A stretch of 64,000 nt of DNA from Candidatus Avispirillum faecium (GCA_904396155.1 CAJFOI010000005.1:1-64000), one strand, 5' to 3'; positions 15,543 through 25,618 are shown, counted from the first letter of the stretch. Notes: generated by a model not told the origin, from the sequence alone. A program made the numbers and translations.

Positions 15543-16856
15543 ATGGCGGGCGAAGATACAGACCGGGAAGAGTTGATCCGTACAGGCAGTCGGAGAAAGA
15601 AAAAGACCTCCGGCAGGCGTGTGGGCAGGAAAAATGCCGTGGGCGATCCGGCGGCAGGGCAAAGGCGGCGTCCGCCCCGTGTGTCTGTTGCACTGGATGA
15701 GGCGCAGCCTGCGGTGAACCGCTATTACATCGCCATTGCGGACCGATACAGATGGGCGCGGCTGCTGTCTGTGATCGCTCTGGTTTTGTTTTTGCTGATC
15801 ATGCTCCTTTTCTACCGGGAAAACATCACCTATGGAAATCTCATGTACCTGATCCGGGACTTGGACGTCGGTACGGTGTCTGCGGTGGGGAGGTATGCAG
15901 ATTTAAGCTTTGAGCGGCAGTATGCTCCTTCCTTTGCGCTGTTTCGGGATCGAATTGCCGTCGGGGGGGCGTCCGGGTTTCGGCTGTACAATGCATCGGG
16001 TGCTAAGGAGCTGGATTATGAAAGCGCCTATGGAGACCCGCGCCTTGTGACAGGAGACAAGTATGCGCTTTTTTACGATGCGGCGGGAAAGTCCTATTCC
16101 ATATATACTGCGATCGCCCGTGTACTAAGCGGGGAAGAGGAGGAAATCATCCAGGACGCGGCAATTTCCGACGAAGGCACCTACGCTTTGCTCACCGAGT
16201 CGGATACGGCGCGGTACGAGATTACCGTATACAGCTCGGATTTCAAGCCTGTTGCAAAATACTACAAAGACAGGTATGTGGTGGATATGGCCTTGGATTC
16301 TGACGGAGAACAAATGACGGTGGTTTCTGCGGGCGTTTCCGGCGCAGGAGCGCTTTGCGAGGTCATGTTCTGCAAGATCGGCAGCGAGGAGACCTCTGTC
16401 GTGGAATTGGAAGACACCATGCCGCTGGCAGTCCGGTACGGAGACAACGGCAAATGGGTGGTCGTGTGTGACAACAAGGTTGTGTTTTATGACGGGGGGG
16501 AAGAATGCGGGCGTTATGATATAGAAGGGGGGACCCCTGCCGCCTTTGATCTGAGCGGCACATATTTTGCTCTGGCAACTGCGAAGAATGCGGCAGCTTC
16601 CGAAAATGAAATAATTCTATTTGACACCGAGGGGAATATCATATATAATAATAGAATCAGTGAAAAAGTAGAGGAGATTGCAGCGGACAAAGACAGAGCG
16701 GTGTATGTGCTTTGTACGGACAAGGCGGTTCAATATCCCTTATCCGGAGAAGCGCCCAAAGAGGAGGCACTGCAAGGTGAGGCTTTGGATATTCTTCCGG
16801 CGGCGGGCGGCGTCATTGTCTGTGAGGCCGACGGGACATATTCTCTTTTTGGGTGA
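15543..16856 (+). CDS. DUF5711-type membrane-anchored beta-propeller-like protein
   Basis: This 437-residue protein has a basic cytoplasmic N-terminus rich in Arg and Lys. One membrane helix near residues 75-97 (LLSVIALVLFLLIMLLF) is followed by a long extracytoplasmic region of repeating beta-strand segments, like a WD/PQQ-type propeller. I associate this layout with DUF5711 proteins of Oscillospirales; the assignment is from memory. The start ATG at 15543 has GAAAGGGGG upstream, and an earlier in-frame ATG at 15501 overlaps truA without an SD. No catalytic motif was seen. It lies between truA and cvpA in a co-directional run. Confidence 0.65.
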   Translation: MAGEDTDREELIRTGSRRKKKTSGRRVGRKNAVGDPAAGQRRRPPRVSVALDEAQPAVNRYYIAIADRYRWARLLSVIALVLFLLIMLLFYRENITYGNLMYLIRDLDVGTVSAVGRYADLSFERQYAPSFALFRDRIAVGGASGFRLYNASGAKELDYESAYGDPRLVTGDKYALFYDAAGKSYSIYTAIARVLSGEEEEIIQDAAISDEGTYALLTESDTARYEITVYSSDFKPVAKYYKDRYVVDMALDSDGEQMTVVSAGVSGAGALCEVMFCKIGSEETSVVELEDTMPLAVRYGDNGKWVVVCDNKVVFYDGGEECGRYDIEGGTPAAFDLSGTYFALATAKNAAASENEIILFDTEGNIIYNNRISEKVEEIAADKDRAVYVLCTDKAVQYPLSGEAPKEEALQGEALDILPAAGGVIVCEADGTYSLFG

Positions 16857-16934
16857 ATGAGCGGGAAGGATCTGCAATACAATATATAGAAATGTGAAGA
16901 TGCGCTTGCGAAATCGGAAAGGCATGGTCAAAAG

Positions 16935-17675
16935 ATGCATTTTGTACTGGATATTATCATTGTGGCGCTGTGCGTCCTGACGATCTTAGTGAGTTACAAG
17001 CGGGGCTTTTTCAAATCTGTGATGAGTCTGTGCTCCGGCATCGCTGCGCTGCTCGTGGCATATACCTTTACACCGCGTCTGGCGCTGATTGTGAAAGAGA
17101 AGTTTTTACTGGACAAGATCGCCGGCGGCGTGGTGGAGACCCTTGCTTCTATGGCAAGAACTGGAGCCGAGGGCGCACAGAATGTAGTGTATGATCTTTC
17201 CAAACTGTTGGAAAACTCTCAATTTGTCTCAATTTTGGATCAATACGGTGCGAACTCCGATGCGATAAGAGATTTGATTCAGAGCACCAACGACGGCAGT
17301 CATGCTGCAGTAGAGCAGGTTGCCTATGCGGTGGCAGATCCCATTGCCGGCACCCTTGCAAGTATTATGGTGTTTATCGGTTTGTTTCTGGCGGCGATCC
17401 TCGTGCTGCGACTCGTCACCTGGGCCATCGGCATCATTTTTACCCTGCCGGTGCTTCGAGGGGTGGACAAAATCCTGGGGCTGGTGTTTGGCATTGTCAG
17501 TGCGCTGCTGTTTGTGTGGATCTTCGCCATGGTCGCGGCTGCGGCACTGGATGCGATTGCTTCTGTGGCACCGGGGACGATCGATCCGGATATATTGGAA
17601 GATTCTGTACTGCTCAAATTTTTTGCCCGCTATAATCCTGTAGAGGCGATCACAAACGCAATAGCGGGTCAGTAA
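16935..17675 (+). CDS. cvpA: CvpA family membrane protein
   Basis: This 246-residue protein starts with a membrane helix and the LVSYKRGFFKSVMSL segment typical of the CvpA family. A helical extracytoplasmic insert follows, then two or three more membrane helices. CvpA proteins are linked to colicin V production in E. coli and to envelope homeostasis elsewhere; the role in Clostridia is not established. SD AAAGG lies about 10 nt before the ATG at 16935. Confidence 0.8.
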   Translation: MHFVLDIIIVALCVLTILVSYKRGFFKSVMSLCSGIAALLVAYTFTPRLALIVKEKFLLDKIAGGVVETLASMARTGAEGAQNVVYDLSKLLENSQFVSILDQYGANSDAIRDLIQSTNDGSHAAVEQVAYAVADPIAGTLASIMVFIGLFLAAILVLRLVTWAIGIIFTLPVLRGVDKILGLVFGIVSALLFVWIFAMVAAAALDAIASVAPGTIDPDILEDSVLLKFFARYNPVEAITNAIAGQ

Positions 17676-17711
17676 GTGGTTTCAAACATTTTCAGAAAGG
17701 TTTTCTGTTTT

Positions 17712-18302
17712 ATGAAGGCAAAATATATTCCGAACATTTTGTCCATTCTCCGGCTTTTTATGTCTTTTGCCTTTGCGGCCGTTTTTATCTGGGGATATCC
17801 GGATTATGTGATGCTGGCCGCAGGTATCTTCATCCTGTCCGGTGTGACGGACGTGGTGGACGGAATTCTTGCCAGGAGATTCGGTTGGGTGACAGAGGCG
17901 GGAAAAATTTTGGACCCTCTGGCCGACAAACTCATGCAGTGTACGGCGCTGCTTTGTCTCGTTTTCTGGAAGATCGTGCCCTGGTGGATCCTTCTTTTGA
18001 TTGTACTCAAGGAGCTGCTTATGGGCTGCGGTGCAATTGTTCTTTTCCGGAAAAGCCGGGAGATCGGCGTGTCCAAGTATTTCGGCAAGGCGTATACAGT
18101 GCTCTTCTATGCAGTGGTCATGCTGTTTTTGCTGTTCCCGAACTGGTTGGGAGATCATGCGTGGGCTACATACGCCCTGTGTATATTCATGGCAGTGATG
18201 GCGTTTTGTGTGCTCGTCCTGTACTATATCAGTTATTTGAAAAACAAAACCAAGAAGCGAAGAAAGGCGACAACGGATGGTAATGTGTGCAAGATGCCAT
18301 AA
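17712..18302 (+). CDS. CDP-alcohol phosphatidyltransferase (PgsA-like)
   Basis: This 196-residue membrane enzyme carries the full CDP-alcohol signature DVVDGILAR-x8-G-x3-D-x3-D near residues 48-75, which binds CDP-diacylglycerol and metal ions. Five or six membrane helices are predicted by eye. It would make phosphatidylglycerol-phosphate or a related phospholipid. The ATG at 17712 is preferred over a GTG at 17676 that abuts the cvpA stop, because AAAGG lies 11 nt upstream. Its end overlaps the Clp gene by 26 nt. Confidence 0.85.
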   Translation: MKAKYIPNILSILRLFMSFAFAAVFIWGYPDYVMLAAGIFILSGVTDVVDGILARRFGWVTEAGKILDPLADKLMQCTALLCLVFWKIVPWWILLLIVLKELLMGCGAIVLFRKSREIGVSKYFGKAYTVLFYAVVMLFLLFPNWLGDHAWATYALCIFMAVMAFCVLVLYYISYLKNKTKKRRKATTDGNVCKMP

Positions 18303-20622
18303 ACGAATGGCAGTGGTATTTATCACACGCGTGGAGGAGGGCGAGGCCAAGCAGGAAGGCATTTGTATAAAATGCGCCAGAGAGCTCGGCATCAAGCCTG
18401 TGAACGATATTATTGCCAAGATGGGTCTCAGCGATGAAGATGTGGATCGTATGTCCGAGGAGATGCAGGACATTATGGACGGCATTGAAAATGGTGAGGA
18501 TCCCTTGGGCATGGGCGGCAGAGAAGGTCTTGTCCCCAGCGGAGAAGACGAGTCCCGTGCGCCGGCGGTGGACTTTGGGCGGCTTATGCGCGAAGGAATG
18601 GCGGCAGCGGGTCTTCCCCAGGAACAGAAGCCTGCAAAGGAAAAAGGGCGCGGTGCCGACAAGGGAGAAGCGCGCAAGAAGAAAGAACGCAAATTTCTCA
18701 CTACCTACTGTCAGAATATTACGGAACAGGCCGCTATGGGCAAATTGGACCGGGTTGTAGGACGGGAGCGGGAACTGGACCGTGTGATCCAGATTTTGTG
18801 CAGACGGCAGAAAAACAATCCCTGCCTTATTGGAGAGCCCGGTGTAGGAAAAACGGCAATTGCCGAGGCGCTGGCCCAGAAAATCGTAGCGGGGGATGTT
18901 CCTTACAAACTCCGGGGGAAAGAACTGTTTTTGATGGATCTTACGGCTCTGGTGGCCGGCACTCAGTTTCGGGGGCAATTTGAATCCAGAGTGTTGGGAC
19001 TGCTCAATGAGGTAAAGGCTGCCGGGAACATCATTCTTGTGATCGATGAGGTTCACAATATTGTAGGTGCCGGCGATGCGGAAGGATCCATGAATGCAGC
19101 CAATATCATGAAGCCCGCACTGTCCAGAGGAGAGATCCAGGTGGTGGGTGCCACCACAATGACAGAATACCGCAAATATATTGAAAAGGATTCCGCGCTG
19201 GAGCGGCGGTTCCAGCCGGTGACAGTGGAGGAGCCGAGTCTTGCAGACACGGAAGCGGTATTGCGGGGGATCAAGCATTACTACGAGGCATATCACGGCA
19301 TTCATATCCCGGACAGTGTGCTTCGGGCTGCGGTGGTTATGAGCGAACGGTATATAACGGATCGTTATCTTCCGGATAAGGCTATTGATTTAATTGATGA
19401 AGCGGCTGCACACATCTCTTTGTCCAGCCCGGCCATCAATGAGCGGTACGAGTTGGGAGACCGTTTGGCGGCAATCGAAAAGGAACAGGCGGCGTTGGAA
19501 GCCGCTGCGGAATCGGGCGAGGATGCCGCGTCGGAGGAGACTTACCGCAGACTGGCGGACATCAAAGTAGAACAGCTTCGCATCCAAAACCGGATAGAAG
19601 AATTAAAAGCGGTCTGTGATCAGGTGGAGATGAAGGAATCGGATCTTGCAGATGTGATCGAGATCTGGACGGGAATTCCTGCGTCTTCTATCACGGAAGA
19701 TGAGTACACGCGGTTGGAGGGGCTGGGAGATCGGATCCGGGAGAGGATCGTAGGGCAGGATGAAGCGGTGGACGCAGTCGTGCGTGCGGTGCGCCGGTCC
19801 AGAACCGGGGTGTCCCCGAAGCGCAAGCCGGTTTCCTTCATTTTTGCAGGTCCCACCGGTGTAGGTAAAACGGAACTTGTGAAGGTGCTGGCAGCCGATT
19901 TGTTTTCATCTCCGGAGACGTTGATCCGACTGGACATGAGCGAATTTATGGACAAATTTTCCGTGTCCAGAATTGTAGGCGCACCTCCTGGATATGTAGG
20001 CTATGACGATGGAGGGCAGCTTACGGAAAAGATCCGCCGCCGGCCCTATTCTGTCGTACTGTTTGACGAGATCGAAAAAGCCCATCCGGATGTGATGAAT
20101 ATCCTTTTGCAGATCTTGGACGATGGGCGGATCACGGATGCCCACGGGAAGACGGTGAGCTTTGAAAACACAGTGATCGTGATGACTACCAATGCCGGCA
20201 GCACCGGCGGTATGGCCATGGCGGGCTTCACCGATCAGGGCGAGATGCGCACGAAGGAAAAAACGCAAAAGGCCCTTGCCGATTTTCTGCGGCCAGAATT
20301 TCTCAATCGGGTGGATGAGATCATCACTTTCCGTTCCCTCGATCTGAAAGATTTCGAACGGATTGCTTCCATTATGCTGGAGGATTTGAAGAAAGCGCTG
20401 GCGGAAAAATATATTCGTTTCCATTATACGGATGCTGCGGCTGCCTATATTGCAAAGCAGTCCTTTTCGGTGAAATACGGGGCTCGAAATATGCGCCGGT
20501 ATATTCAAACTGCGGTAGAGGACAAGGTGGCGGAGAAGATTGTGTCTCTCCGGGGACAGCTTTCCGGGATCAGTGTGGATGTGGGTGTAGACCGGGACAG
20601 CTTGTCTGTTACGGCGATATAA
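18277..20622 (+). CDS. ClpE-like AAA+ unfoldase (Clp ATP-binding subunit)
   Basis: This 781-residue protein has an N-terminal four-cysteine zinc site (C4, C7, C30, C33) in place of the Clp-N repeats, as in ClpE. The first AAA+ domain has Walker A GEPGVGKT at 186-193 and Walker B VIDEVH at 255-260. A short UVR-like coiled-coil middle domain lies near 420-455, and the second AAA+ domain has Walker A GPTGVGKT at 525-532. A hydrophobic-Gly-Phe tripeptide (AGF) after the second Walker B region may dock ClpP. The start at 18277 overlaps the upstream gene; ATG at 18283 is also possible. It probably unfolds proteins for ClpP. It is followed after 26 nt by the degenerate P-type ATPase. Confidence 0.88.
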   Translation: MVMCARCHKRMAVVFITRVEEGEAKQEGICIKCARELGIKPVNDIIAKMGLSDEDVDRMSEEMQDIMDGIENGEDPLGMGGREGLVPSGEDESRAPAVDFGRLMREGMAAAGLPQEQKPAKEKGRGADKGEARKKKERKFLTTYCQNITEQAAMGKLDRVVGRERELDRVIQILCRRQKNNPCLIGEPGVGKTAIAEALAQKIVAGDVPYKLRGKELFLMDLTALVAGTQFRGQFESRVLGLLNEVKAAGNIILVIDEVHNIVGAGDAEGSMNAANIMKPALSRGEIQVVGATTMTEYRKYIEKDSALERRFQPVTVEEPSLADTEAVLRGIKHYYEAYHGIHIPDSVLRAAVVMSERYITDRYLPDKAIDLIDEAAAHISLSSPAINERYELGDRLAAIEKEQAALEAAAESGEDAASEETYRRLADIKVEQLRIQNRIEELKAVCDQVEMKESDLADVIEIWTGIPASSITEDEYTRLEGLGDRIRERIVGQDEAVDAVVRAVRRSRTGVSPKRKPVSFIFAGPTGVGKTELVKVLAADLFSSPETLIRLDMSEFMDKFSVSRIVGAPPGYVGYDDGGQLTEKIRRRPYSVVLFDEIEKAHPDVMNILLQILDDGRITDAHGKTVSFENTVIVMTTNAGSTGGMAMAGFTDQGEMRTKEKTQKALADFLRPEFLNRVDEIITFRSLDLKDFERIASIMLEDLKKALAEKYIRFHYTDAAAAYIAKQSFSVKYGARNMRRYIQTAVEDKVAEKIVSLRGQLSGISVDVGVDRDSLSVTAI

Positions 20623-20648
20623 GGACAAAAAGGCAAATTGGAGCACAT

Positions 20649-23399
20649 ATGAAACAGGATAGAAATTGGCATCACCTGACAGTTGATGAGCTTTCTTCCA
20701 TTTTCAAGACGGACAGTGTGACGGGACTGTCCCAGCGGGAGGCTGCCAGGCGTCTGCGCAGGGGAACCAATAAAATATGGACTGTGCGCAGTATCTCGCT
20801 GCGGCGGTATGCCGGCCGTTCCCTGGCGGATTTTTCCACGGTGCTTCTTGTGATCACGGCGCTTCTTGCGGCGGTTTTCGGTAATGCGGCCGAAACCGCC
20901 GCTGTTTGCGTTATGCTGGCGGCAGCGCGCTGTGCCCGCATCATTGTCTATGTGTTGGCCCAGCGTGTATTTGAAAAGAACGCCGCCGCCTCGCTTCCCC
21001 GGGCACGGGTCGTGCGTGCCGGCACGGTGAAGACGATTCCGGCAGACGGCGTAGTGCCGGGAGATATGGTGGTGCTGGACGCAGGAGATACTGTTCCCTG
21101 TGACGTGCGGCTCACGGCTGCGGACAACGTACTGGTATCCGAGGGGCAGCTTACGGAAAACGAAGGGATCGTGGCCAAAAGTGCTGTGGATATACCAAAG
21201 GAAGAGGATGTGCCCATCCCTCTGCGGACGAACATGCTGTATGCATCTTCGGCTGTGATCGGCGGCTTTTGCATGGGTATGGCGGTGGCTACCGGAGAAC
21301 ATACGCTGGTGTATGCCAGGGAGGGGCAGATAGAACTGTCCAACGGAGAGGAACTTCCCTCTCTTGGAAGGCTTTCAGATTTGGGTCGGCAGTGCAGTCT
21401 TGGATTGATTTTGATTGCCCTGGCAATCTGTCTTGTAGGGACTGCAGTGGGAGGACAGGATCTTTTTGCCGTTTTTTTGCCGTCCATTGCCATGGCCGCG
21501 GCCTGTCTCAACGAATACATAGGCGCAGCGGGTGCTCTGGCATGGGCTGCTGCTCTGCGCCATCGAAAAAAAGGGGATATTGTTTTCCGGGATGCGGCGG
21601 CGGGAGAACGGGCGGCGGAAATACAGTTGTTGCTTTTGCGCTCTACTGCCGCGCTAAAAAGCAAAAAAACTTCTTTTCATGCTTACTATACCCAAGAGAC
21701 ATACCATACAGTTTCAAAAAAAGTGGATCCATTGCCCGGTCGCCTTTTGTATCTGGCATACTGTACTACGGGAATAACACCCGGTATGCCATCGGCCGGC
21801 AGTGCAGTGGAGCAAAGCGGTTCGGACGGGGTACTTCCGTATCCTGTGGTCCGTTCTCTCTGGGAGGAACAAAAAGCAGCGGACTTGTCGGCGACAGAGC
21901 GCTTTGCGGTCGTCCAGCATATGTCTGCCGGGCAGGCAGAAGCGAGGGGGATGGACTGCTCTCTTCTGGCAAGGGACGGGGTGTACTATTTCGTCTGTCT
22001 GGGACGAACAGAGGAGGTCCTCGCCCAGTGTACCACCCAGCGTGGGGGAGAGGAAACCATTCCTCTTCTTCAGGAGGATCGGGACAAGATTTTATCTCTG
22101 GCGTCCTCTCTGACGATGCAGGGGGTGTCTGTAGCGGCGGTGGGCTTTCGGCCGTCTCATTATAACAGTTTGCGCCGCGTATCGGTACTGCAATCCAATT
22201 TGTGCTTTGAAGGGTTTATTGCCGTATCCCAGAAGCCTGCAGCGGATACGCTGGCGGCACTGCGATCCTTTCGGGAAGAAGGAGGCCGGGTCATTCTGTT
22301 CTCGCGGGGATCCGAAGAAGACCGATGCTTTGCCCAGGCAGAAGGGATCCTGGGACAGAGAGATATTTACATGACCTGCCAGGAGAGTGCCGCCGCACGT
22401 ACCCTCTCTTTGGAACCGGGACAGCTTGCAATGATCGGTGTTCCCGGTGGGATCGACGGGATCCGGGAGAGAGTGCGGTTTTTGCGCATGTGCCGGGAGG
22501 GCGGTCTGTGCTGTGGATATTTTGGCTGGGGTGTAGAGGATCTATGGGCGATGCAGCAGGCAGACGTAGCCTTTGCCGCCCCTGTGCCCGGCAAGTTCGG
22601 TGCAGACATCCCGCAAACACTTCGGGTGACTGCACAAGGTATGGCTGACATGGGAGAAGGCGGCCTGGGATCGGTGCTGCGCACGATCATGCGCTGCCGC
22701 GGCGCTATGCGCAATCTTTCCAATGTTCTTTCCTATTTGATTGTATCACATATGACCCGGATCGTTTTGCTCCTTCTTTGTGCCGCTATCGGCTTGCCCC
22801 TTCTCTCGGCGGCGCAGATTGTGTTTTGGGGTATCCTGATGGACTTTTCCGTATCTGCTGCCGGCGTGTTGATTCCAGCGGGGAATTATGTGCCGTTCCC
22901 TGTACAGGAGGAAGAAAAATCAACAGATGCCGTTCGGCAGAAGGGATTTGTGCTGGAGGGCACAAAGACATTGCTGCTTGCTTTATATGGCACACTTCTT
23001 GCGGTCCTGGCTGCGGCAGCTCCTTATCTTGGGAGGGCACTGATCGATCTTTTGGGCCCTTCCTGCAGTTTGCACGCCGGAATACAGCAGAGCTGCATGT
23101 TTTTGACTTGTACTTGCATTATGCCCTTTATTGCAGCAGAGTTTTGCACAGGCGGGCTTTTTCGCAAACATGCGGCATACGGTCACTTTTTTTGGATGCC
23201 TTTTGCAGCTGCTTTTGTGGGAATCTTCTGGACGGTCATTACCGGCGGGCTTGCAGACGGGAGCGGGGCGGGCCTGGATACGCAGGCGCCGGGATGGCTG
23301 CTGCTTTTGTTTGCGCTGCTGCCGATGCTTTTGTCGGTTGCGGTGCTCTCCGGTGTGCGTGCGGTGCTGTATCGAAAAAATGCTGCAAAATGTAAATAA
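20649..23399 (+). CDS. P-type ATPase homologue with all catalytic motifs lost (pseudoenzyme)
   Basis: This 916-residue protein keeps the full P-type ATPase layout: an N-terminal cytoplasmic segment, TM1-2, an actuator-like domain (115-220; GDMVVLDAGDTVPCDVRL), TM3-4, P- and N-domains (305-690) and a C-terminal membrane block. The hallmark residues are gone. The TGES site reads TENE (169-172). PEGL in TM4 reads NEYI (288-291). The phosphorylation motif DKTGT reads RSTAA, with Arg at 331. The N-domain KGAP site reads LGRT (451-454), the TGD site reads SRG (552-554), and TGDGxND reads FGWGVED (625-631). The spacing is kept and the frame is open throughout, so this is not simple decay. GGAG lies 5 nt before the ATG. 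Transport activity is unlikely; a regulatory or scaffold role is inferred. Confidence 0.85.
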   Translation: MKQDRNWHHLTVDELSSIFKTDSVTGLSQREAARRLRRGTNKIWTVRSISLRRYAGRSLADFSTVLLVITALLAAVFGNAAETAAVCVMLAAARCARIIVYVLAQRVFEKNAAASLPRARVVRAGTVKTIPADGVVPGDMVVLDAGDTVPCDVRLTAADNVLVSEGQLTENEGIVAKSAVDIPKEEDVPIPLRTNMLYASSAVIGGFCMGMAVATGEHTLVYAREGQIELSNGEELPSLGRLSDLGRQCSLGLILIALAICLVGTAVGGQDLFAVFLPSIAMAAACLNEYIGAAGALAWAAALRHRKKGDIVFRDAAAGERAAEIQLLLLRSTAALKSKKTSFHAYYTQETYHTVSKKVDPLPGRLLYLAYCTTGITPGMPSAGSAVEQSGSDGVLPYPVVRSLWEEQKAADLSATERFAVVQHMSAGQAEARGMDCSLLARDGVYYFVCLGRTEEVLAQCTTQRGGEETIPLLQEDRDKILSLASSLTMQGVSVAAVGFRPSHYNSLRRVSVLQSNLCFEGFIAVSQKPAADTLAALRSFREEGGRVILFSRGSEEDRCFAQAEGILGQRDIYMTCQESAAARTLSLEPGQLAMIGVPGGIDGIRERVRFLRMCREGGLCCGYFGWGVEDLWAMQQADVAFAAPVPGKFGADIPQTLRVTAQGMADMGEGGLGSVLRTIMRCRGAMRNLSNVLSYLIVSHMTRIVLLLLCAAIGLPLLSAAQIVFWGILMDFSVSAAGVLIPAGNYVPFPVQEEEKSTDAVRQKGFVLEGTKTLLLALYGTLLAVLAAAAPYLGRALIDLLGPSCSLHAGIQQSCMFLTCTCIMPFIAAEFCTGGLFRKHAAYGHFFWMPFAAAFVGIFWTVITGGLADGSGAGLDTQAPGWLLLLFALLPMLLSVAVLSGVRAVLYRKNAAKCK

Positions 23400-23421
23400 T
23401 TTTCTATCCTTCTGAAAGGTG

Positions 23422-23450
23422 TTGTATTCTCTTATATTTTGTAATAAAAT
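23422..23450 (+). promoter_or_regulatory. Promoter of mrp
   Basis: TTGTAT (23422-23427), a 17-bp spacer and TAAAAT (23445-23450). It lies in the short AT-rich gap after the P-type ATPase homologue. Confidence 0.6.
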
Positions 23451-23499
23451 AAAAAAGCGGGTCTGACCGCGAAACAATAGATCGGAGATGGAAAAAGTT

Positions 23500-24333
23500 A
23501 TGGATGATCAAAATACATGCACCCACGACTGCTCCAGCTGCAGTGCGGACTGTGCTTCTCGGGACAGCGCGGAGATTCAAAAAGAACCGCTGAATCCTGC
23601 ATCTTCTGTTCGCCACGTCATTGGCATCGTGTCGGGAAAAGGCGGAGTTGGGAAATCCATGGTAACTTCTATGTTGGCCACGGAAATGCGCCGGCGTTCC
23701 TGGGGGGTCGCTGTGTTGGATGCAGACATTACCGGTCCGTCTGTACCGAAATCTTTTGGTATTTGCGGCGGAGTAGAGGTGCGTGGAGAAAACATGCTTC
23801 CCGCCTATACAAAGACGGGCATTCAACTGATGAGCGTCAATTTGCTCTTGGAGGATGCCAGCAGTCCTGTGGTGTGGCGAGGGCCTGTGATTGCCGGCGC
23901 CGTGAAGCAGTTTTGGACGGATGTGATCTGGACAGATGTAGATTATATGTTTGTAGATATGCCTCCCGGAACGGGGGATGTTCCGCTTACCGTGTTCCAG
24001 TCTTTGCCGCTGGACGGGATCATCATTGTGACCACGCCCCAGGAGCTGGTTTCCATGATCGTAGAAAAAGCGGTGAACATGGCAAAGTTGATGCATATTC
24101 CAATTCTTGGAATGATAGAAAACATGTCCTATGCGGTCTGCCCAGATTGTGGAAAGAAGATTTCTTTATTTGGGGAAAGCCGGGGACAGGAGGTAGCAAA
24201 GGAGTACGGTGTCCCTCTTCTGGCGGAGATTCCAATAGATGGAAAACTTGCTGCGTTGATGGACAAAGGCGTAATTGAACTGATGGAGAACGATTATATT
24301 TCTCCTGCGGCGGATGCTATAGAAGGGCTATAA
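23500..24333 (+). CDS. Mrp/NBP35-family Fe-S cluster carrier ATPase
   Basis: This 277-residue P-loop ATPase belongs to the ApbC/Nbp35 group, which delivers Fe-S clusters. The deviant Walker A GKGGVGKS lies near residue 44, DADITGPS near 73 is family-typical, MPPGTGD near 150 is the Walker B region, and CPDC near 210 is the cluster-binding CxxC. A cysteine-rich N-terminus (C-x3-C-x2-C-x3-C within the first 20 residues) resembles the N-terminal cluster site of Nbp35. ATG 23488 abuts GGAG, so 23500 is the better start. The hydrogenase operon downstream needs many Fe-S clusters, but no direct link is shown. Confidence 0.88.
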   Translation: MDDQNTCTHDCSSCSADCASRDSAEIQKEPLNPASSVRHVIGIVSGKGGVGKSMVTSMLATEMRRRSWGVAVLDADITGPSVPKSFGICGGVEVRGENMLPAYTKTGIQLMSVNLLLEDASSPVVWRGPVIAGAVKQFWTDVIWTDVDYMFVDMPPGTGDVPLTVFQSLPLDGIIIVTTPQELVSMIVEKAVNMAKLMHIPILGMIENMSYAVCPDCGKKISLFGESRGQEVAKEYGVPLLAEIPIDGKLAALMDKGVIELMENDYISPAADAIEGL

Positions 24334-24359
24334 GCGATCCGGCGCATTGTAAGGTATAA

Positions 24360-25595
24360 ATGAAAAACAAGCGCATGATGAAAGAATACAGCCGGCAGGA
24401 AAGCGTTTCTCTTGCTTTTCTGCCGAAATCCAAAAAGCGGCCTGCGGGGCAGGACAGGCAACTGGACTTGACCGGGCTGCACAAAAAAAAGAACATCTCG
24501 GCAGAACGCAAGAAGCGCAGACGGTTCTATATTGGCATCGGTATTCCTGTGGGGCTTATTCTGGTGCTCACGGTGTGTTATGTGGTATTTGTCTATTCTT
24601 CCAATCCCTTTATTGCGCACTGGCGGGCAATCTGGATCGAAACGGCAATGACGACCGGCCGGCATCACTGGCTGGCGGAGAACTTTTTCCCCCAGGAGAT
24701 CATCGACGAGGTCATGGCAAATCTTGCTACAGATGAGAATGTACTGGGAGGCGGGGACAGCCTGTCTACAGGAGAGGTGGAAAAGGAACCTGCAAAGCCG
24801 CCCGTGGAAACAGACATTTTAGATCAGAAGAATCTTGTGGTGGGCGGCAAGGATTATGCAGGCAATACTGTACTGATCAACGATATCGAGCAGGGTCTGG
24901 TAGTGTCGGAAATCGTCGGCTCGGGATATCGGGGCAAGATCATGCTGGTGGACGACCCCTCCCGGGTGTTTCTCGGGTCTACCGCATATAAGAATCAAAC
25001 GGGTATGCGGATTTTGGATATGATGGAGCAGTATGGCGCCATTGCAGGGATCAATGCAAGCGGATTTCAGGACCCCGGCGGAGAAGGCAACGGCGGGGTG
25101 GTGACGGGCATGAGCTGCTCTCAGGGGGAATACTGGGGCGAGTTTGTGACCTACTACGGCAGCATTGTTTTAACCACCGATAACAAGTTGGTTGTGGGGA
25201 ATATTTCCGTATGGGATACATATACCAATATCCGGGATGGAATTCAGTTTAGCCCCGTGCTGATTGCAAACGGCGAAAAGCAGGTGTCCGGCTCTGCCGG
25301 ATACGGCCTGCAGCCGCGCACTGCCATCGGACAGCGTGCGGACGGCGTCATTGCGCTGCTGATTGTGGACGGGCGGGATGTTTCCCACTCGATTGGTTGC
25401 ACGGTAGGGGATATGGCGGACATCCTCTTGTCCTATGATATCATCAACGCGTCCAGCTGTGACGGAGGGGCTTCCAGCGTGCTTGCCTATAAGGGGGAAG
25501 TAATTACAAAGAATTGTTCTGCAAATCCTTCTTTGGGGCGTATTCTGCCCAACGCGTTCCTGGTTGCTCCAAAGGAAAGTACAAATGAAAAATGA
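24360..25595 (+). CDS. Membrane-anchored phosphodiester glycosidase family protein
   Basis: This 411-residue protein has a basic cytoplasmic tail (1-55), one membrane helix near 57-80 and an extracytoplasmic domain of the phosphodiester glycosidase (NAGPA/DUF2233) type. Family blocks include GINASGFQDPGGEG near 230, PRTAIGQRADG near 320, and the C-terminal NASSCDGGASSVLAYKG with NPSLGR. The family removes N-acetylglucosamine from phosphodiesters or acts on cell-wall polymers. The bacterial substrate is unknown here. It starts 26 nt after mrp, and its end overlaps a strong terminator. Confidence 0.82.
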   Translation: MKNKRMMKEYSRQESVSLAFLPKSKKRPAGQDRQLDLTGLHKKKNISAERKKRRRFYIGIGIPVGLILVLTVCYVVFVYSSNPFIAHWRAIWIETAMTTGRHHWLAENFFPQEIIDEVMANLATDENVLGGGDSLSTGEVEKEPAKPPVETDILDQKNLVVGGKDYAGNTVLINDIEQGLVVSEIVGSGYRGKIMLVDDPSRVFLGSTAYKNQTGMRILDMMEQYGAIAGINASGFQDPGGEGNGGVVTGMSCSQGEYWGEFVTYYGSIVLTTDNKLVVGNISVWDTYTNIRDGIQFSPVLIANGEKQVSGSAGYGLQPRTAIGQRADGVIALLIVDGRDVSHSIGCTVGDMADILLSYDIINASSCDGGASSVLAYKGEVITKNCSANPSLGRILPNAFLVAPKESTNEK

Positions 25596-25618
25596 GATGC
25601 CAGAGGCATCTCATTTTT
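25588..25618 (+). terminator. Intrinsic terminator after phosphodiester glycosidase gene
   Basis: A 14-bp perfect stem (25588-25601 with 25605-25618) with loop AGA. The 3' arm ends in TTTTT. It overlaps the stop codon of the preceding gene. Confidence 0.88.

Noticed and set aside
20649-23399. Frameshift or sequencing error as the cause of the missing P-type ATPase motifs
   Set aside because: Motif losses are spread over six separated sites while spacing and frame are preserved, which a frameshift cannot explain.
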